From Enoplolaimus lenunculus (taxonomy: Eukaryota; Nematoda; Enoplea; Enoplida; Thoracostomopsidae): a DNA stretch of 64,000 nt. This document shows, piece by piece, positions 32,601-41,498 of this stretch (position 1 is its first letter; the number at the start of each line of letters is the position of its first letter). A program made the position numbers and the translations under genes. The notes beneath the pieces are model-generated. The model was not told the DNA's origin and did no database searches. It saw nothing but the letters and a program-made list of their open reading frames with translations. Where the stretch lies: NCBI GenBank assembly GCA_030248215.1, contig JASANG010001603.1, forward strand, positions 1 through 64,000, written 5' to 3'.

Positions 32601-35600
32601 CCCTGTCCCACTGTCCCGCTGTCCTCCTGTCCCGCTGTCCCTCTGTCCTGCTGTCATACTGTCCCGCTGTCCATCGGTCCCGCTGTCCTACTGTCCCGCT
32701 GTCCTACTGTCCCGCTGTCCTACTGTCCCACTGTCCTACTGTCCCACTGTCCTACTGTCCCACCGTCCCGCTGTCCTACTGTCCCGCTGTCCTACTGTCC
32801 CGCTGTCCCGCTGTCCCACTGTCCTACTGTCCCGCTGTCCTACTGTCCCGCTGTCCCACTGTCCTGCTGTCCCACTGTCCCGCTGTCCTACTGTCCCACT
32901 GTACCGCTGTCCTACTGTCCCGCTGTCCGACTGTCCCGCTGTCCTACTGTCCCGCTGTCCCACTGTCCCGGGATAGCGGGACGAACCCTCAGCGTAACAT
33001 GGGCCGGAGTCCGTATCCCTAATAAAAGTCCGTAAGCGGATAGAGTCTCTAAACCCTAACTAGAGTCCATAAATGTCAATTATTCCTAATAGCGCATAAA
33101 TGACTCCAGACCAAATAATTTGAGTTCGAAACTTTAAAGCATACTTAAGTTTTGAAAGTAACCGGCAAATATACTGACATCCGCATACCAGGTATTACCG
33201 GATTTCCAGTTTCCGGTAACAATCGGTGTCCGTTTTCGTTTCCCCTTCCATTATCGAAACGAAAATTTATCTTTACCTAAAACATTTTTGGTAACTACTG
33301 TCGTAACCAATAAAAGGTTTCCATTTTGAGTAACAATAAACAGGGAGTAATTATTCACTGATAAGAGTCCATAAGCCGATAAGTTATTAAACCCTAACTA
33401 GAGTCCATAAATGTCAATTATTCCTAATCGTAGCGCATAAATGACTCCAGGACCAAATAATTTGAGTTCGAAACTTTAAAGCGTACTTAAGTTTTGAAAG
33501 TAACATTCCAAAGTAAAACCTTGCATTATCGCTCAAGCTTTTGATGTAAAGCAAAAGACGTTTAATTCAACGGATAGTTGCACTACCAGATATATATAAG
33601 TAAAGGAAGTTTGCCGGAGCGTGGGTCAAAAATAAATAACAGTCCGTAACCGAATAACAAGGGTCTAAAGAGGCCAAATAAATATCAAGTTTTCCCCTCT
33701 TATTCGGGTCACTACAGTACACCAGTAAACATTTTCAATAATAAAATAACACGAAAAATTCTAAATGCACTAATGAAAATACATATATCCGATGTAAGTT
33801 CCCACACTTTTTCAGTTTCAAACTTTACCGCAGCTGGTAAAACTTGAAATTTTAAAAATAAGCGCTCCAGCCTCATCTGAGTATTCCAACTAATTTTTCC
33901 CCACTGATTAAAAATTTCAAAATGAATCCAAACATACCCAGTTCGTAAGAACACATCATTCGCAGGTCAGATTGTGCGCCAGCCATTTCAACAGCTTCTG
34001 TCAAAACAACGCACGCCACGTCAACTTGTCGCTGAAATTAAAACGACTCTGCACGCCAGAGTGATCGATCACCGCTCTTTGACAAGAGTATGCAACTGGG
34101 TACATTTTGTGTAGAAAAGAATGCACTTAAGAGCGCTCGTTGAGTTTAAAATAAAGTCTTTCTCGTATATTTATAGAGACAAAAGCTATTAAAAGACTAC
34201 CATATAACGTAAACAAATAAATATATTTTAACCAACACTGATTGCTGTTTTTCAAATAGCAAAAGACGTCGTCGTCTATTGCTGCTGAAAATTTCCACAT
34301 TCCGTACACAAATTAAACTAAGCAATGCATAAACCTTTACTATTTCGAAAGGCTAATAAAACTGTAAATAACCAGAATCCTGGCAAACGCTTTTGAGTGA
34401 AAATTATTTTCACCTGGTTTAAAAATTACAACAAAAAGCCAGCCAAACGATCAATGTTAGGTTTACCTTAAGCCGATGAATTCGCCCCTGGAAATATAGG
34501 AACAAAACACTCGATTTGGTAGCTGAACTTTGGTTTTCGACCAATCGTTGTGATTCAGCAATGCCTGAAATAAATATTTTACGCGTTTGCTAATTTAAAT
34601 TCGCAATGTATTATTCACGTATGTCAGAAGCGTAAGCAGGCTCGTAGCTAGCTCACTTTGCTAAGGGAGGTGGCAAAAATTTGTCAGGAGGGGCATTCAA
34701 GGGTTTCAATGACTTACAAGCAAGGTTGATAATGTTCTATGGGGGCCCCAAAATTTTTCCAGGGGGGCTTAGCCCCCCTGACTCTCCCCTTGGCTATGGG
34801 TCCGGGCGTAAGTCGGTAAAAATATCTTTTTACCCGCAGATATATCCGCGCAACATTGCTTTAGCCGCTGCCCACCTTTATTTTTTCTTTTGTGTAATTT
34901 TTTCTTTTGTGTACAGAAAACAATTGTGTTTATTTCCTAGTTTATTATCACTTCGGCTGAGTAACTTGAAAGCGTACCGATTTAAACGGGAAGTTGAACT
35001 TGACGCTTTTGCTAAAAACTTTAATATCTCAAATTAACACGCCTCAATATCGACAAAACTAATTTAAGTGTAGCTAACTGTTGCCTTGGGACCAAATACT
35101 CAAATGCATATAGCAACTATCATCAGTTGTTAATAGGTTTTCAAATTCACTAACTATTGCAGTTATCGGACTCAAAATTGGTTCAGTAGTCGAGCAAATC
35201 ATGCGCGAAAAATGTGATGAATTTTGATACTCAGCATTCACTGCTTCGAAAGCGTTACAAGACTTATCACCAACTAGTAATAGGTGCTACACACATTTGA
35301 TACTACGGCCTTTAGAAGCTAATTTAGGTTATGAGCCTTGAAAAAACTGTTAATTTACCTGGAGAAGTTAGTGTACCGTCAATAGCAAAAAACGGCCGCG
35401 CTATCGTTTGATACCATAGAAGAAATAGACTAAAATACAAAATATTAATCCATAAGCTTCAACGTTGGTTAATAATTAGCCTGGCCCATGTATAGAACAA
35501 GGCCAGTACAGTAGTATAAGCAAATTCCTAAGCCTAAGCTTAAGCCTAAGCGTATGGATGAGCCTATTCCTAAGCCTAAGCGTATGGATGAGCCTATTTC

Positions 35601-38600
35601 TAAGCCTAAGCCTACGCGTATGGATGAGCCTATTCCTCAGCCTAAGCCAAGCTTAAGCCTAAGCGTATGGATGACCCTATTCCTAATCCTAAGCCTAAGC
35701 CTAAGCGTATGGATGAGCCAATTCCTAAGCCTAAGCCTAAGCGTATGGATGAGCCTATTCCTAAGCCTAAGCCTAAGCGTATGGATGAGCCTATTTCTAA
35801 GCCTAAGCCTAAGCGTATGGATAAGCTTATTCCTAAGCCTTAGCCTAAGCCTAAGCGTATGGATGAGCCTATTCCTAAGCATAAGCCTAAGCCTAAGCAA
35901 AAAATTAGTCTAAAGCTTAAACTGACTCTACTATAGCCTCTCCGGAAAACGATCCGGCCCTGATCTATACGTGTGGCCATTAGCCTAAACGACACTGCTT
36001 TAGTCAACAACTTCTTTGTCAGTATTCTCAAATGTGTGTAGCACCTATGATTAACATTTTAATTGTTGAAATACGGGTGGTCAGCAGCGTCGCCAGACCA
36101 GAATTTTTCTGAGGAGAATAATCATAAACTTTCTCCAGGTTATTTTAAAGCTTGTAACATACAACTGTCCGTTTGTTGTGTTCATAAATTGAAATGAGGA
36201 ATATAAAACATCGTCAATATTTGTCTTTTTATATGCGTCCCTGGATACAATTAGCCTTATACTAAAACATCACAGCTTCAAGTTGCGCTATACTTGTCAT
36301 ACGGCGCCGTCTGTCACTATGCGTCATCCATACGACGCCGTCCGTCACGGTGCGTCATCCGTACGGCGCCGTCCGTCACTGTGCGTCATCCGTACGGCAC
36401 CGTCCGCCATCGTGCGTCATCCCTACGTTCCGTCCCTCACCGTTCGTACCATAAGTTATCGTTCGTCATCAGGTATTTGTGTACGCTACCGCACGGTGAG
36501 GGACGGCGCCGTTCGGGTGACTCGCGGTGACGGACGGCGCCATTCGGGTGACTCTCAGTGACGGACGACGCTTTACGGATGATGGACTTCGCCGGACGTC
36601 AACAAAACTATAGCGCAATCCTTACTAATATAATGCTTTAGCATAAGTCAGGTTCGTTTTCAAATATAAATCTTAAAAAAACGTTGCCAAAACCTTACGT
36701 TGCCACCGGTCCTTTCATGGTTTCACTTTGCGCAACCAAACGTAAACATCGAAGACCCAAATTTCGGTTTGACGAAAATCCAAGAATTTTCAGTACCCGC
36801 AAAATGCTCGGAGACAAGATTGACATGCATAAATGAAAGACACCGTAACCAAAGCACACAGATGTATACAAATGTGCAATTATTGCAGAATTCATTGTTG
36901 TTTTCAATTTAACGTTATGTTCTTGTTGTTGTGTTGATATATTTGGATTGAAATACGATTCAATTTGTGTATAATTTAGCTAAAAAGTTAACTTTGACAG
37001 CCAATACCAAATTATCATCAGCAGAGCTACTGTTATTCGTGAAGATATGTGGCGTACAGCTTCACGTTTCTGCTAACGGTTGGTTAAAATATACTAATCA
37101 ACCGGTTTAACGCAATACACAAAAGTTAGCGAATGTACAACAATCTGCATGCTAATTTTCGTTTCACAAAACAATCACTTCTGTTTATAAGAAGATATTG
37201 TAAACAAAGTAATGCTCAAACTTTGCCCAAAATACGTATGTTGTCCATTCTCGCTTTAACAGTATAGATTTATGCAGTCTCAGTTACCAGCTCTACTGAT
37301 CACTACTGTCAATGAGACAAAGACGCTCACTTGTTTTTTAACTATACACCTGTGGCATGGAGTTGTCTTTGACTTCGTTGGGCTATTGTTAGTTCTACCG
37401 GATCGCTAAAAAATAATTATTTTTGTTAGTTTTCAACTTGATTTAGAAAAATTAGACAAAATTGACAAATTTAAGAGGTTTCCAAGTACTCTAAAAGTCC
37501 AAAATATCCTTGTGAAACATCTATGTTCAATTGCCAGTTTTGTATGACTAAAATATACATTAGTGAATGCTTGAAAATTATAGTTACTAGTCAACGTGTT
37601 GCAAAATTTGAAACGCATAAGCTTTCAGCGCAAAAACGCGAGTCCGTAGCCATAGGTTAACGGTATTTTGTCAAGAAATCTAATGTGCACGAGAAAAGAC
37701 TATCACTGTGTACATATACACTGATCTCTAATTTGCATATATGCACTTTTCTCTGTTACAAATATGCACTGAAATGCTGGAAGTCTACCCAAAATACGTA
37801 TGTGGGGCGTTCCGGTTTTAATTAGTCCAAATGTGTTCTTTTTGAACACTGAAAATCAGCAATAATTCTCAAATAATTGGGACTACTCTGCCAGCGTTGC
37901 GCAGTGCGCAAAAGTTAGCGAAAGCACAAAAATTTCCTTGCAAATTTTCTTTTTATAAAACAACCACGTTTATTTCCTAACAAAATATTGTAAACAAAGT
38001 AATGCTGGAAAGTTGCCCAAAATACGTATGTGGAGCGTTCCAGCAAACGTTTTTTTGCGTTTACTTTTTTCTGCCATTTCGTCAAATTAATATCGGTCGG
38101 AGTTTCGATCACAGTCACGGAATTTTCATCTTGCCTATAAACAAAACAGATTTCACTTGAATAATTTTTTTCAAACCGATCCGTTCTCCAGATTCTGCTA
38201 TTTGACAAAAATAATTATTTACTACACATAAAGGGTTTACTTGCACTGTGAATTCCAATGAGTTGACCAATCAACTCAGAGAAAATTAGCTATTTCGGGA
38301 TGTTTTCTGAGTTGATAACAGTAAATATTAACTTGCTCTGATCTGATATAAATTTTTGGTGAGTTGATTAATTAACTCAGAATGAGTTCATTCAATTCAG
38401 AATTATGAGTTCTGAAAGACATAATTGAGAGCTCAGACTTCTGTGTGCATTCAACTCATTCTGAGTTAAAATCAATTCACTTGAATTTACAGTGTGAAGG
38501 TTTCTGGTTTCATTTAAGAGTCAGTTGAACAATTTATATCCATGATGTTACAATATTTAAAAACGGAACTTGCGGAAGAAAATAGCATATATAACAGGCA

Positions 38601-39161
38601 GAATTGGCTTAGTAGCCAAAATAAAACGAGAATAAGATCGAAACTTTTCCTCTGACCAATACGTAAGTACCATGAAAAATTTCTCAACTCGGCATCAAAT
38701 TTTAGTTATTTTCCAGAAAACTTAAACAAAATGTATTTTTTGTGCTCTCAAAATAGCAAAATGTGTTGGAATTTAAGCAATTTTTCTCATATAAATTCTC
38801 AAAAATAATGTTTTATATTTTTTAATATTACATTTTAATATATTTTCTGCTCAATACAAAAGGGAAAACTGTTTCATACCTCGTATTTTCATTTTGAGCA
38901 AGCTCCAACGAAGAAATCCGTCGGAATTTAAGACAATTTGAGTCCATATCCACGTTTTCGGTTGCGGTCGGCGGTTCTTCACCTGAACACCGGGCGTACA
39001 GAGGCGTTGATCCATTTTGGTCCGACGGGCAGTCAGTATGTGACCTTGGTACAGTACTACTTGCACTGCTGCTCAACCCATAACAATAACACTGTTCAAT
39101 ATAAACATTGCACAATCGCATAACAGCCGTATATGATTGATCGTATATTTTCCACGCTTTT
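23577..39161 (-). CDS. TTC39C: TTC39C-like gene, left copy (exons 5-18)
   Basis: TTC39C is a tetratricopeptide-repeat protein of the TTC39 family and acts as a protein scaffold; vertebrate work links it to cilia. Fourteen intact exons lie on the minus strand at 38880-39161, 38026-38134, 36699-36979, 35377-35429, 34467-34564, 33938-34031, 30511-30565, 29989-30041, 29039-29148, 28180-28489, 27239-27336, 25993-26097, 24323-24361 and 23577-23663. All have GT-AG sites and every junction phase agrees. Landmarks shared with vertebrate TTC39C include RKAWKIY, CFGYGVFHLC, LLWYQTIARPFFAIDG, YFQGRIHRL, YELG, LEVMYLWRAF and GYDFENRL. With exons 1-4 from the right arm the coding length is 2259 nt (752 residues), longer than the roughly 580 of vertebrate TTC39C. 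The excess lies mainly in linkers and in a repeat in exon 14. Exons 1-4 on this side are degraded. Confidence 0.85.
23747..24057. mobile_element. hAT-like MITE with CCTAAG hexamers (family H), intronic
   Basis: The exact duplication AAACACTG (23739-23746, 24058-24065) flanks ends GGACCAATGTAAAGAACAGG and CTGATCTTTACATGAACC. The core contains a higher-order repeat of about 60 bp (hexamers plus AAAATGAGTTTATTC), present three times. It lies in the last TTC39C intron, 83 bp upstream of exon 18. Confidence 0.85.
24323..24361 (-). CDS. TTC39C: TTC39C exon 17 (39-nt microexon)
   Basis: A 39-nt exon, phase 0 to 0, between ACAATTTTAG and GTAAGT encodes TRYKGKLLLIQAR, matching GRGRALLLQAK of vertebrate TTC39C. 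Confidence 0.8.
24601..25055. mobile_element. hAT-like MITE with CAGGG ends (family C)
   Basis: The ends CAGGGTGCGACCGGATAT and ATATCCGGTCGCTCCCTG are flanked by an exact 8-bp duplication CTTGTAGA (24593-24600, 25056-25063). Inside, CCGGATACCGGATCCGG repeats sit near both ends. CAGGG ends with 8-bp duplications are typical of hAT. It lies in a TTC39C intron. Confidence 0.85.
25064..25165. mobile_element. Remnant of a family T MITE
   Basis: AACAAATAACAGTCCGGACC to TTATTCGAGTCACTACAG matches the right third of family T. Confidence 0.55.
25993..26097 (-). CDS. TTC39C: TTC39C exon 16
   Basis: Acceptor TTTGATTTCAG, donor TCG|GTAAGT, phase 0 to 0, 35 residues with HIKAFATYELGYLLIQ, the C-terminal TPR-like helix of the family. 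The repeat R1 ends only 16 bp upstream of this exon. Confidence 0.85.
26114..26918 (-). mobile_element. Repeat R1, truncated, intronic, minus orientation
   Basis: It begins CCAGTCGTAGTGGGACTACA and runs as the reverse complement of 20258-21235 with the tandem TGCGAGGAATCT units. It stops after AACCCCAATGCGAGGTTAAC, before the GTCCGTCC microsatellite and hairpin end. With the copy at 20258 it forms a 0.8-kb inverted pair about 5 kb apart. Confidence 0.8.
27239..27336 (-). CDS. TTC39C: TTC39C exon 15
   Basis: Acceptor TGTCGTTTCAG, donor CAG|GTAAGT, phase 1 in, 32 full codons. ENSEFRALKCLIEGVLFAQL corresponds to the VVGLKYLLLGAIHKCLG helix of vertebrate TTC39C. Confidence 0.85.
27365..27595. 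mobile_element. Family H MITE, CATGTTAC subtype, intronic
   Basis: GCGCATGTTACTTTAAGGGA and CGCTAAAAGTAACATCGAC are near-inverted ends around CTTAGG arrays like those at 8814-8998. It starts 28 bp upstream of exon 15. A target duplication is not clear. Confidence 0.65.
27935..28085. mobile_element. Decayed family H MITE, intronic
   Basis: Degenerate CCTAAGCTTA repeats and the right end AAAAAGTAACATGGGTCGCC suggest an old copy of the CATGTTAC subtype. Confidence 0.45.
28180..28489 (-). CDS. TTC39C: TTC39C exon 14 with in-frame 30-bp coding repeats
   Basis: Acceptor TATGTTTTTACAG, donor GGAG|GTACTC. The exon is 310 nt, entered in phase 0 and left in phase 1, which fits exon 15. It opens AKMMLQFGENHS, runs through about five copies of the decapeptide SDKCNNNQSS (30-bp units, about 28313-28455), then continues to LEVMYLWRAFSSCCDDSIGQ, which matches IEVLYLWKALPNC of vertebrate TTC39C. 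Vertebrates lack the repeat, so it is a lineage-specific insertion in the linker between two conserved helices. Confidence 0.85.
28815..28998. mobile_element. Small MITE with CAGTGGCGGATCC-type ends
   Basis: CAATGGCGGATCCATTGG and AAATCCTGGATCCTCCACTG are inverted ends; a C-run lies inside. Fragments of similar elements occur near 13157-13368 and 42455. It lies in a TTC39C intron. Confidence 0.55.
29039..29148 (-). CDS. TTC39C: TTC39C exon 13
   Basis: Acceptor TTTCATTTTTAG, donor CGG|GTACAG, phase 1 in and 0 out, 36 codons. GLKAIRKKSNPIEAFVIKR matches KNNQIEQFSVKKAERF of vertebrate TTC39C. Confidence 0.85.
29204..29486. mobile_element. hAT-like MITE with CCTAAG hexamers (family H), intronic
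   Basis: GGCCAATGTTAGTTTCAGGG and GAAAGTAACATAGGCC are flanked by GTTACAAG and GTTACACG (seven of eight match). The core repeats a 24-30-bp block of three to four hexamers plus CAAAAAAGTGGT five times. Confidence 0.8.
29989..30041 (-). CDS. TTC39C: TTC39C exon 12
   Basis: A 53-nt exon, TTCGGTTACAG to GTAAGT, encoding LKQSSRWAPGYYHYMCA, equivalent to LKNESRWSQCYYAYL. Entry phase 2 and exit phase 1 agree with both neighbours. Confidence 0.85.
30170..30455. mobile_element. AT-rich repeat (family A), uninterrupted copy
   Basis: This copy is collinear with the outer parts of 20155-21480 and reads straight through ACTCATTTAAAAT, where repeat R1 is inserted in the other copy. Confidence 0.6.
30511..30565 (-). 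CDS. TTC39C: TTC39C exon 11
   Basis: Acceptor TTTTACTTTCAG, donor GA|GTAGGT, 55 nt. WCFVLRLNWDQAFKCFN matches WCSMIELNFKDAFDSFE. Entry phase 1 fits exon 10, and exit phase 2 fits exon 12. This exon lies outside the visible inverted repeat. Confidence 0.85.
30639..33163. mobile_element. Family T MITE split by an octamer-bearing hAT-like MITE
   Basis: The left end CTGTAGGGACCCGATAAGGG (after TA) and the body to CAATAGGAGTCCG resume after the insert as GGAGTCCGTATCCC and run to GAAAGTAAC. There the copy is cut off and joined to a CCGG satellite fragment. Confidence 0.8.
30707..33005. mobile_element. hAT-like MITE carrying a 2.2-kb CTGTCCYR octamer array
   Basis: The ends GGCCCATGTTACGCTGAGGG and CCCTCAGCGTAACATGGGCC are perfect inverted repeats, bracketed by the exact 8-bp duplication GGAGTCCG (30699-30706, 33006-33013). 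CCCGGGA lies just inside both ends. Everything between (about 30735-32970) is octamers CTGTCCCG, CTGTCCTA and CTGTCCCA. The 24-bp third-order period keeps frames open for hundreds of codons of Pro/Ser/Cys/Val/Leu; these are not genes. The element sits in the TTC39C intron between exons 10 and 11. The matching right-arm element starts at 62496. Confidence 0.9.
33164..33717. mobile_element. CCGG fragment plus second family T MITE, left arm
   Basis: CGGCAAATATACTGACATCC to about 33260 is the CCGG satellite unit. Family-T sequence follows to TTATTCGGGTCACTACAG, followed by TA. Between 33245 and 33400 this copy differs strongly from its right-arm partner (62080-62240), although the surroundings match almost base for base. 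Confidence 0.7.
33938..34031 (-). CDS. TTC39C: TTC39C exon 10, left copy
   Basis: 94 nt with intact TTTAATTTCAG acceptor and GTATGT donor. RQVDVACVVLTEAVEMAGAQ continues to MMCSYELG. It differs from the right copy by one synonymous change that I noticed (CAA versus CAG). Confidence 0.85.
34467..34564 (-). CDS. TTC39C: TTC39C exon 9, left copy
   Basis: 98 nt encoding IAESQRLVENQSSATKSS then VLFLYFQGRIHRLK, equivalent to SSLFMFFKGRIQRLE in vertebrates; splice sites intact. Confidence 0.85.
35377..35429 (-). CDS. TTC39C: TTC39C exon 8, left copy
   Basis: 53 nt, acceptor TTGTATTTTAG, donor GACG|GTACAC. LFLLWYQTIARPFFAID matches LALLWYHTVVRPFFALD. Confidence 0.85.
35483..35978. mobile_element. 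hAT-like MITE with CCTAAG hexamers, long copy
   Basis: The exact duplication ATTAGCCT (35475-35482, 35979-35986) flanks GGCCCATGTATAGAACAAGG and CTGATCTATACGTGTGGCC. The core is ten or so blocks of two to four CCTAAG units joined by CGTATGGATGAGCCTATTC. It lies 54 bp upstream of exon 8. Its mirror copy is 59500-59995. Confidence 0.9.
36285..36622. mobile_element. MITE, family N (TTGCGCTATA), GC-rich
   Basis: The ends TTGCGCTATACTTGTCATAC and CAAAACTATAGCGCAA are inverted. The body is about 28-bp repeats of CGGCGCCGTCCGTCAC, direct on the left half and inverted on the right. Relatives: 28600-28680, 39850-39990, 55364-55530 and the mirror at 58856-59193. Confidence 0.75.
36699..36979 (-). CDS. 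TTC39C: TTC39C exon 7, left copy
   Basis: 281 nt from TAACTTTTTAG to AAC|GTAAGG. A polar stretch (LNYTQIESYFNPNISTQQQE) leads into SVCFGYGVFHLCMSILSPS and ETMKGPVAT, matching SFGYGLFHLCISMVPPN and KDMKAPLAT of vertebrate TTC39C. Confidence 0.85.
38026..38134 (-). CDS. TTC39C: TTC39C exon 6, left copy
   Basis: 109 nt, acceptor TTTTGTTTATAG. QDENSVTVIETPTDINLTKW and on to LLERSTY is a linker with no vertebrate counterpart that I recall. It is supported by matching phases on both sides. The donor TAC|GTATTT lies in a TACGTATTTTGGGCAACTTT module that is repeated elsewhere in the window. Confidence 0.65.
38244..38494. mobile_element. MITE, family L, left arm
   Basis: Inverted ACTCAGAATGAGTT units between CACTGTGAATTCCAATGAG and TGAATTTACAGTG; the mirror copy is at 56984-57234. 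Confidence 0.8.
38880..39161 (-). CDS. TTC39C: TTC39C exon 5, left copy
   Basis: 282 nt encoding KAWKIYDQSYTAVMRLCNVY and a long polar tail ending in LELAQNENT. The frame is intact, but the acceptor has lost the C seen in the right arm (TTGTTTAG versus TTGTTTCAG). This is the first mismatch met on moving inwards, the edge of the degraded inner arm. Confidence 0.8.
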
Positions 39162-39624
39162 CTAAACAAAAATCATTCTCGAACTTAATTCATCAATCTA
39201 TATTAATAAAGCTGGAACGCCTCACATTCGTAATTTCCTTAAATTTTTCTTTATAATTGTTTGAAACACGATAGAACAATTTAATCTGTTAGACAGTCCG
39301 CGCGTTCGAGTCAAATCCACAATACTGACCGTCCTAACCGCGCCTTCAGTCAGAAATAATCGTAAAAAACAAACGTACAGCTCAAATGTGATATTCTACC
39401 ATACTACTCTATAGCTCAATCCACAATCCACGATAACAACAATTATACGAACCAAGACCTGTAGCCAGAGAGGAGTCTGAGGGTGAGGTCACGCAACCCT
39501 AAAGACATTTCATGGTCCCTAAAGAATTTTACTTCCCACATGAAGCATGGGATACCTTGCGTCGCCTCATAAAATGACCACTGCACGGGACCTCCAGTCA
39601 AACCTATCGATAGTCATAGTATAC

Positions 39625-41498
39625 CTGATTAAAAACCTTTTCATTAACCGCCAACTTCATGTTTATCATAAATATTGCATTGTACAAATGCATCAGCAAG
39701 CAGTATGTCGAGTTGATACCTTCACAATACCGCTACTCGTTGTCCTAAAACTCGTTCCCTCACCTTGCTAGGGTGGGCTAAAGGTTAGACAGCATCAAAG
39801 GTTTCTATGACCTTACAAGCAAGTTTGCGACTTTTCTAGGGGTCGCTATATTTCTGATGACGTCCGGTCCCGTTTCACCCTCCGGCCATCGGTCACCGTC
39901 TTTCCTCGGTATCGAACGTGAGTATTCATGTACGATACTACAGTCGGGCGGTGACTGACGGCCTTATACAAGTATAGCGCAACCCTAGGGCCAAGATATT
40001 TCTACGCGAGGTTGAACTAACTGCCCCGTTCATTACAGAACCAATGCCCTGCAGATCTGCATTCCCAGCAGGTCCCATGCAAAACGTTTTAACCCGCGTC
40101 CCATAATTTACGCTTGATTAGCTTTATCAGCTTCCGAAATACCGCCGTTTAACTGAAGTTAGTTCCGAGTTTTTGAGTACCGATAAGCGTCAGATTTGTG
40201 CTGATTCAAATGTGGTCAAAAATCGCTGACAGTTAAACGACGCAAAAGTTCAAAATATTCAGTGAGTACAAGAGAACCCTTTTAGCATTTTTATTTAGTA
40301 TCAACAGGGCGCTAACCCTTTAAAAACTTAAATTATAGCTTAACTAAACTTGAATATGAATATAACCAAATCTTAACGGCTGGAAAATAAACAATTTTAA
40401 TTTCATTCTACATATATTTTTAAGTTTCGAGCGAGTTTAAGCTAAACTTATTTTTGGTTTAAGATATAAGTCTCTCAAAAACTATGTAGGTTTTAGAATT
40501 ATTCAAGTTTACTAACCAAAATGTCCAGATTTCAAATGACTGAAATTATTATTGAATTTAAAAGTCAACCAAGAGTTAAAATTTTACATTATAACTTCTT
40601 CTCCACACACAGCAGTAGCTGCTTCAACGAAAGGATTGTCTTGTCTAAAATAGTAGACACAGTAGACAGAATAGATCAACGGTTGGTTAAATAAGTCTTG
40701 TGTAACTTTGGAACCAGTGAATGATGAGGTTAAAAATTTAGCACATTTTTTGCATTTGACTTGTAATTCTTCAGAGGCAATTTAGTTTCGCAATTCAAGA
40801 GTTAGTGCGAAAACGCATCTCTAATTGGTGATAAGGCTTCCAGCATGAAAGTGGGACGTGAAACCCCGCTGGGTCTCATGAGGCAGGGGTGAGCGAGACT
40901 GCATCTGGCCGCTCTGTGAGGTGGCAAAATTGCCAAAACGCGCAAGATTAATTTCTCTCCGATTTAAAAGTTTTAGCTGAAAAGCTGGTAAGATGGTAAT
41001 TTTTTCAGCAGTCTGAACGTCTTAAAATTTTTTATAACTCATCGAAATATTGTTCTGCCGCTTGTTAAATTTAGTTTAAAACTGTGCGAAGTATGTGAAA
41101 GTTTCATAAGACAGATTGGATTGCATAAAAATACTGCAGAACAACATAAAAATCGCTGAAATGTTATTAGCTAAGGTACATAACTGCTAATTCAATGGAA
41201 CTGTGACCGGTTAAAGAAACTTCTTCCAGACACTGCCTTGCGTATCTGCCGTATTACACGCTACTTACATCCCTGTGCCATACGCATTTAAGAATACGAA
41301 CCCTCGGAACCGCTTTCAATAGAAAGACAAAAGCCTTACCTACGACTGGCTATATTTCTACGCCGATCAAATTGACACAATAGTAATAAGTTCATTCGTC
41401 AAACATACGGGTACTGACTAACAAATTGCAACGATTGCTCGAGCTGATTTCCAGTAGATTCTGCGGTTGCTGCTTTTCGAACTGTTTCTAGCATTCAT
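39625..41498 (-). pseudogene. TTC39C: TTC39C exons 1-4, left copy, degraded
   Basis: Counterparts of right-arm exons 1-4 lie at about 41340-41498, 40603-40644, 40112-40232 and 39625-39744. Exon 1 is 159 nt instead of 170 and exon 4 is 120 instead of 137. The donors of exons 2 and 3 are not preserved. The losses are small deletions scattered along each exon, with hardly any substitutions, which looks more like sequencing error than slow pseudogene decay. If the sequence is real, this copy cannot make the N-terminal 160 residues. Confidence 0.75.

Noticed and set aside
30748-33035. Open frames of up to 620 codons rich in Pro/Ser/Cys/Val/Leu
   Set aside because: They are translations of the CTGTCCYR octamer array. 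Three octamers make 24 bp, so several frames on both strands stay open; there is no start context, domain or splice logic.
35554-35913. LSLSLSVWMSLFLSL and LRLRLRN type open frames
   Set aside because: Products of CCTAAG hexamers (multiples of three) inside family-H MITEs, present on both strands.
36283-36561. Arg/Ser/Val-rich frames in the GC-rich block
   Set aside because: Caused by CGGCGCCGTCCGTCAC repeats of a family-N MITE; both strands and mirrored copies show the same.
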